Below the pieces are notes generated by a model. The model did no database searches and was not told the origin of the DNA. It saw only the letters and a list, made by a program, of their open reading frames with translations. Of a DNA stretch of 64,000 nt, positions 62,839 through 64,000 are shown in pieces (position 1 is the first letter of the stretch; every line of letters begins with the position of its first letter). Location: the NCBI GenBank assembly GCA_021324575.1, contig JAJPIW010000074.1:1-64000 (forward strand), in the 5' to 3' direction. A program made the translations under genes and the position numbers. Source of the DNA: Intrasporangiaceae bacterium (GTDB lineage Bacteria > Actinomycetota > Actinomycetes > Actinomycetales > Dermatophilaceae).

Positions 62839-64000
62839 GTGACCGACCTGCAGACCGCACCCGACACGACCCTCCTCCACGCCCCCGACGGGCCCGATGC
62901 CGCCTGGTGGCGGACCGCCGTCATCTACCAGATCTATCCCCGGTCGTGGGCCGACAGCAACGGCGACGGCCTCGGCGACCTGCCCGGCATCAGCGCCCGG
63001 CTGCCCTACCTGCGCGACCTCGGGGTAGACGCCATCTGGCTCTCGCCGTTCTACACCTCGCCGATGAACGACGCCGGCTACGACGTCGCCGACTACCGCG
63101 ACATCGACCCGATCTTCGGCACCCTCGACGACGCCGACACCCTGCTCCGCACGGCCCACGAGCTCGGGCTGAAGGTCCTCGTCGACCTGGTTCCCAACCA
63201 CTCCAGCTCCGAGCACCCGTGGTTCAAGGCGGCGCTCGCGGCCGGCCCGGGGAGCCCGGAGCGGGCGCGCTACATGTTCCGCGACGGCTTGGGCGCGGCG
63301 GGCGAGCTGCCGCCCAACAACTGGCGATCGGTCTTCGGAGGACCCGGCTGGACGCGCGTCACCGAGGCCGACGGCCGGCCCGGCCAGTGGTACCTCCACA
63401 TCTTCGACGTCACCCAGCCCGACTTCGACTGGACAAACCCCGAGGTGCGCTCGGAGTTCCACGAGGTCCTCCGGTTCTGGCTGGACCGTGGGGTCGACGG
63501 CTTCCGCGTCGACGTCGCCCACGGCCTGGTCAAGGAGGAGGGGCTGCCGGACTGGGACGCCCCGATGCACCTGATGGACTTCGACGTCGAGCCGACCGAC
63601 GAGGCCCCGCTGGACCACAACGGCAGCGAGCGCCGCCCGCCGATGTGGGACCAGGAGGGTGTCCACGAGATCTACCGCGGCTGGCGCCAGGTCATGGAGG
63701 AGTACTCCGAACCCGAGCGCATCCTCTGCGCCGAGGCGTGGGTCCAGCCCGAGGAGCGGCTGGCCCGCTACCTGCGCGCCGACGAGATGCACCAGGCGTT
63801 CAACTTCGAGTTCCTCGACGCAGGGTGGTCGGCCGAGGCATGGGCCAAGGTCATCGCCTCGAGCTACGCGGCCAACGACGCGGTCGACGCACCGACCTCC
63901 TGGGTGCTCTCCAACCACGACGTCGTCCGGCACGCCAGCCGCTTGGGGCTTGCGCAGGATGGGCTGCGCCCCAACGGAATTGGCGCTAACGACCCGCAGC
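62839..64000 (+). CDS. GH13 alpha-glucosidase, N-terminal part
   Basis: At least 387 residues of an oligo-1,6-/alpha-glucosidase-type GH13 enzyme; the gene runs off the end. The (beta/alpha)8 barrel shows AVIYQIYPRSWADSNGDGLG, VDLVPNHSSSEHPW, GFRVDVAHGL with the nucleophile Asp, CAEAWV with the acid/base Glu, and LSNHDVVRH. It hydrolyses alpha-glucosidic bonds in maltose, isomaltose or trehalose-related sugars in the cytoplasm. GTG 62839 is the most likely start. The 3' part is not visible. Confidence 0.93.
   Translation, partial: MTDLQTAPDTTLLHAPDGPDAAWWRTAVIYQIYPRSWADSNGDGLGDLPGISARLPYLRDLGVDAIWLSPFYTSPMNDAGYDVADYRDIDPIFGTLDDADTLLRTAHELGLKVLVDLVPNHSSSEHPWFKAALAAGPGSPERARYMFRDGLGAAGELPPNNWRSVFGGPGWTRVTEADGRPGQWYLHIFDVTQPDFDWTNPEVRSEFHEVLRFWLDRGVDGFRVDVAHGLVKEEGLPDWDAPMHLMDFDVEPTDEAPLDHNGSERRPPMWDQEGVHEIYRGWRQVMEEYSEPERILCAEAWVQPEERLARYLRADEMHQAFNFEFLDAGWSAEAWAKVIASSYAANDAVDAPTSWVLSNHDVVRHASRLGLAQDGLRPNGIGANDPQ

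Overview
The window is a very GC-rich, densely packed piece of an actinobacterial chromosome. Many genes start with GTG, and four-base stop/start overlaps (GTGA or ATGA) are common. The ClpP1/ClpP2/ClpX/trigger-factor set, a LAXTG-type sorting signal, a mycothiol-style DsbA protein and the B12 gene set fit an Intrasporangiaceae-like soil or water actinobacterium. That placement is inferred from gene content and style; no taxonomic marker was compared.

Bases 1-20.2 kb are an aerobic-type cobalamin (B12) biosynthesis region. It holds cobH (partial), a cobI-cobJ fusion, a riboswitch-led cbtB-cbtA cobalt uptake unit with a FhuF-like Fe-S protein, cobM-cobL on the minus strand, and a second riboswitch leading a BchI/BchD-type chelatase fusion, cobO, a cobB-cobC fusion, cobA, cobS, cobU and cobD. 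cobK faces back toward them. The region is interrupted at about 4.1-8.7 kb by a compositionally foreign segment with a frameshifted enterochelin-esterase-like pseudogene and a heterodimeric ABC exporter, one half of which has a degenerate ATP site.

Bases 20.3-28.0 kb are the most interesting part. A third cobalamin riboswitch leads a sortase-anchored alpha/alpha-toroid protein resembling the alpha domain of intrinsic factor/transcobalamin. It is followed by a membrane-anchored DUF4430 protein resembling the transcobalamin beta domain, then EcfT, a fused double EcfA ATPase and an ECF S-component. Together they look like a cell-surface B12 capture and import system, split into two chains compared with the animal B12 carriers.

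Bases 28.6-34.9 kb hold a minus-strand, tightly coupled set (ATP-grasp ligase, S51-like peptidase, two alpha/beta esterases, M20 dipeptidase) that looks like an unassigned peptide or amide pathway, followed by a PlsC acyltransferase. Next come three back-to-back hairpins, an SPFH gene with an internal deletion, a C39-like cysteine protease and a 1029-residue teichoic-acid-type transferase/HAD protein.

Bases 40-52.1 kb carry clpX, clpP2, clpP1 and tig on the minus strand. This normally compact locus is split by an MBOAT/AlgJ-like O-acetylation cassette flanked by diverged direct repeats, and by a UbiA/MFS/LacI block. Bases 52.4-64 kb hold housekeeping and accessory genes: an S53 peptidase, NUDIX, tRNA-Gly(TCC), tRNA-Pro(TGG), a PcaB-like lyase, trmB, a SpoIIE-type phosphatase, a DsbA-like protein, pepN, mscS, a truncated haemoglobin and the start of a GH13 alpha-glucosidase.

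Two sequence-level signals cut across the genes. The 7-mer GTATGCC/GGCATAC recurs roughly once per 0.9 kb, about equally on both strands, even where it forces rare codons, and it is absent from the foreign segment. Long near-perfect inverted repeats sit in intergenic sites and also, in frame, in the inter-domain linkers of two fusion proteins.
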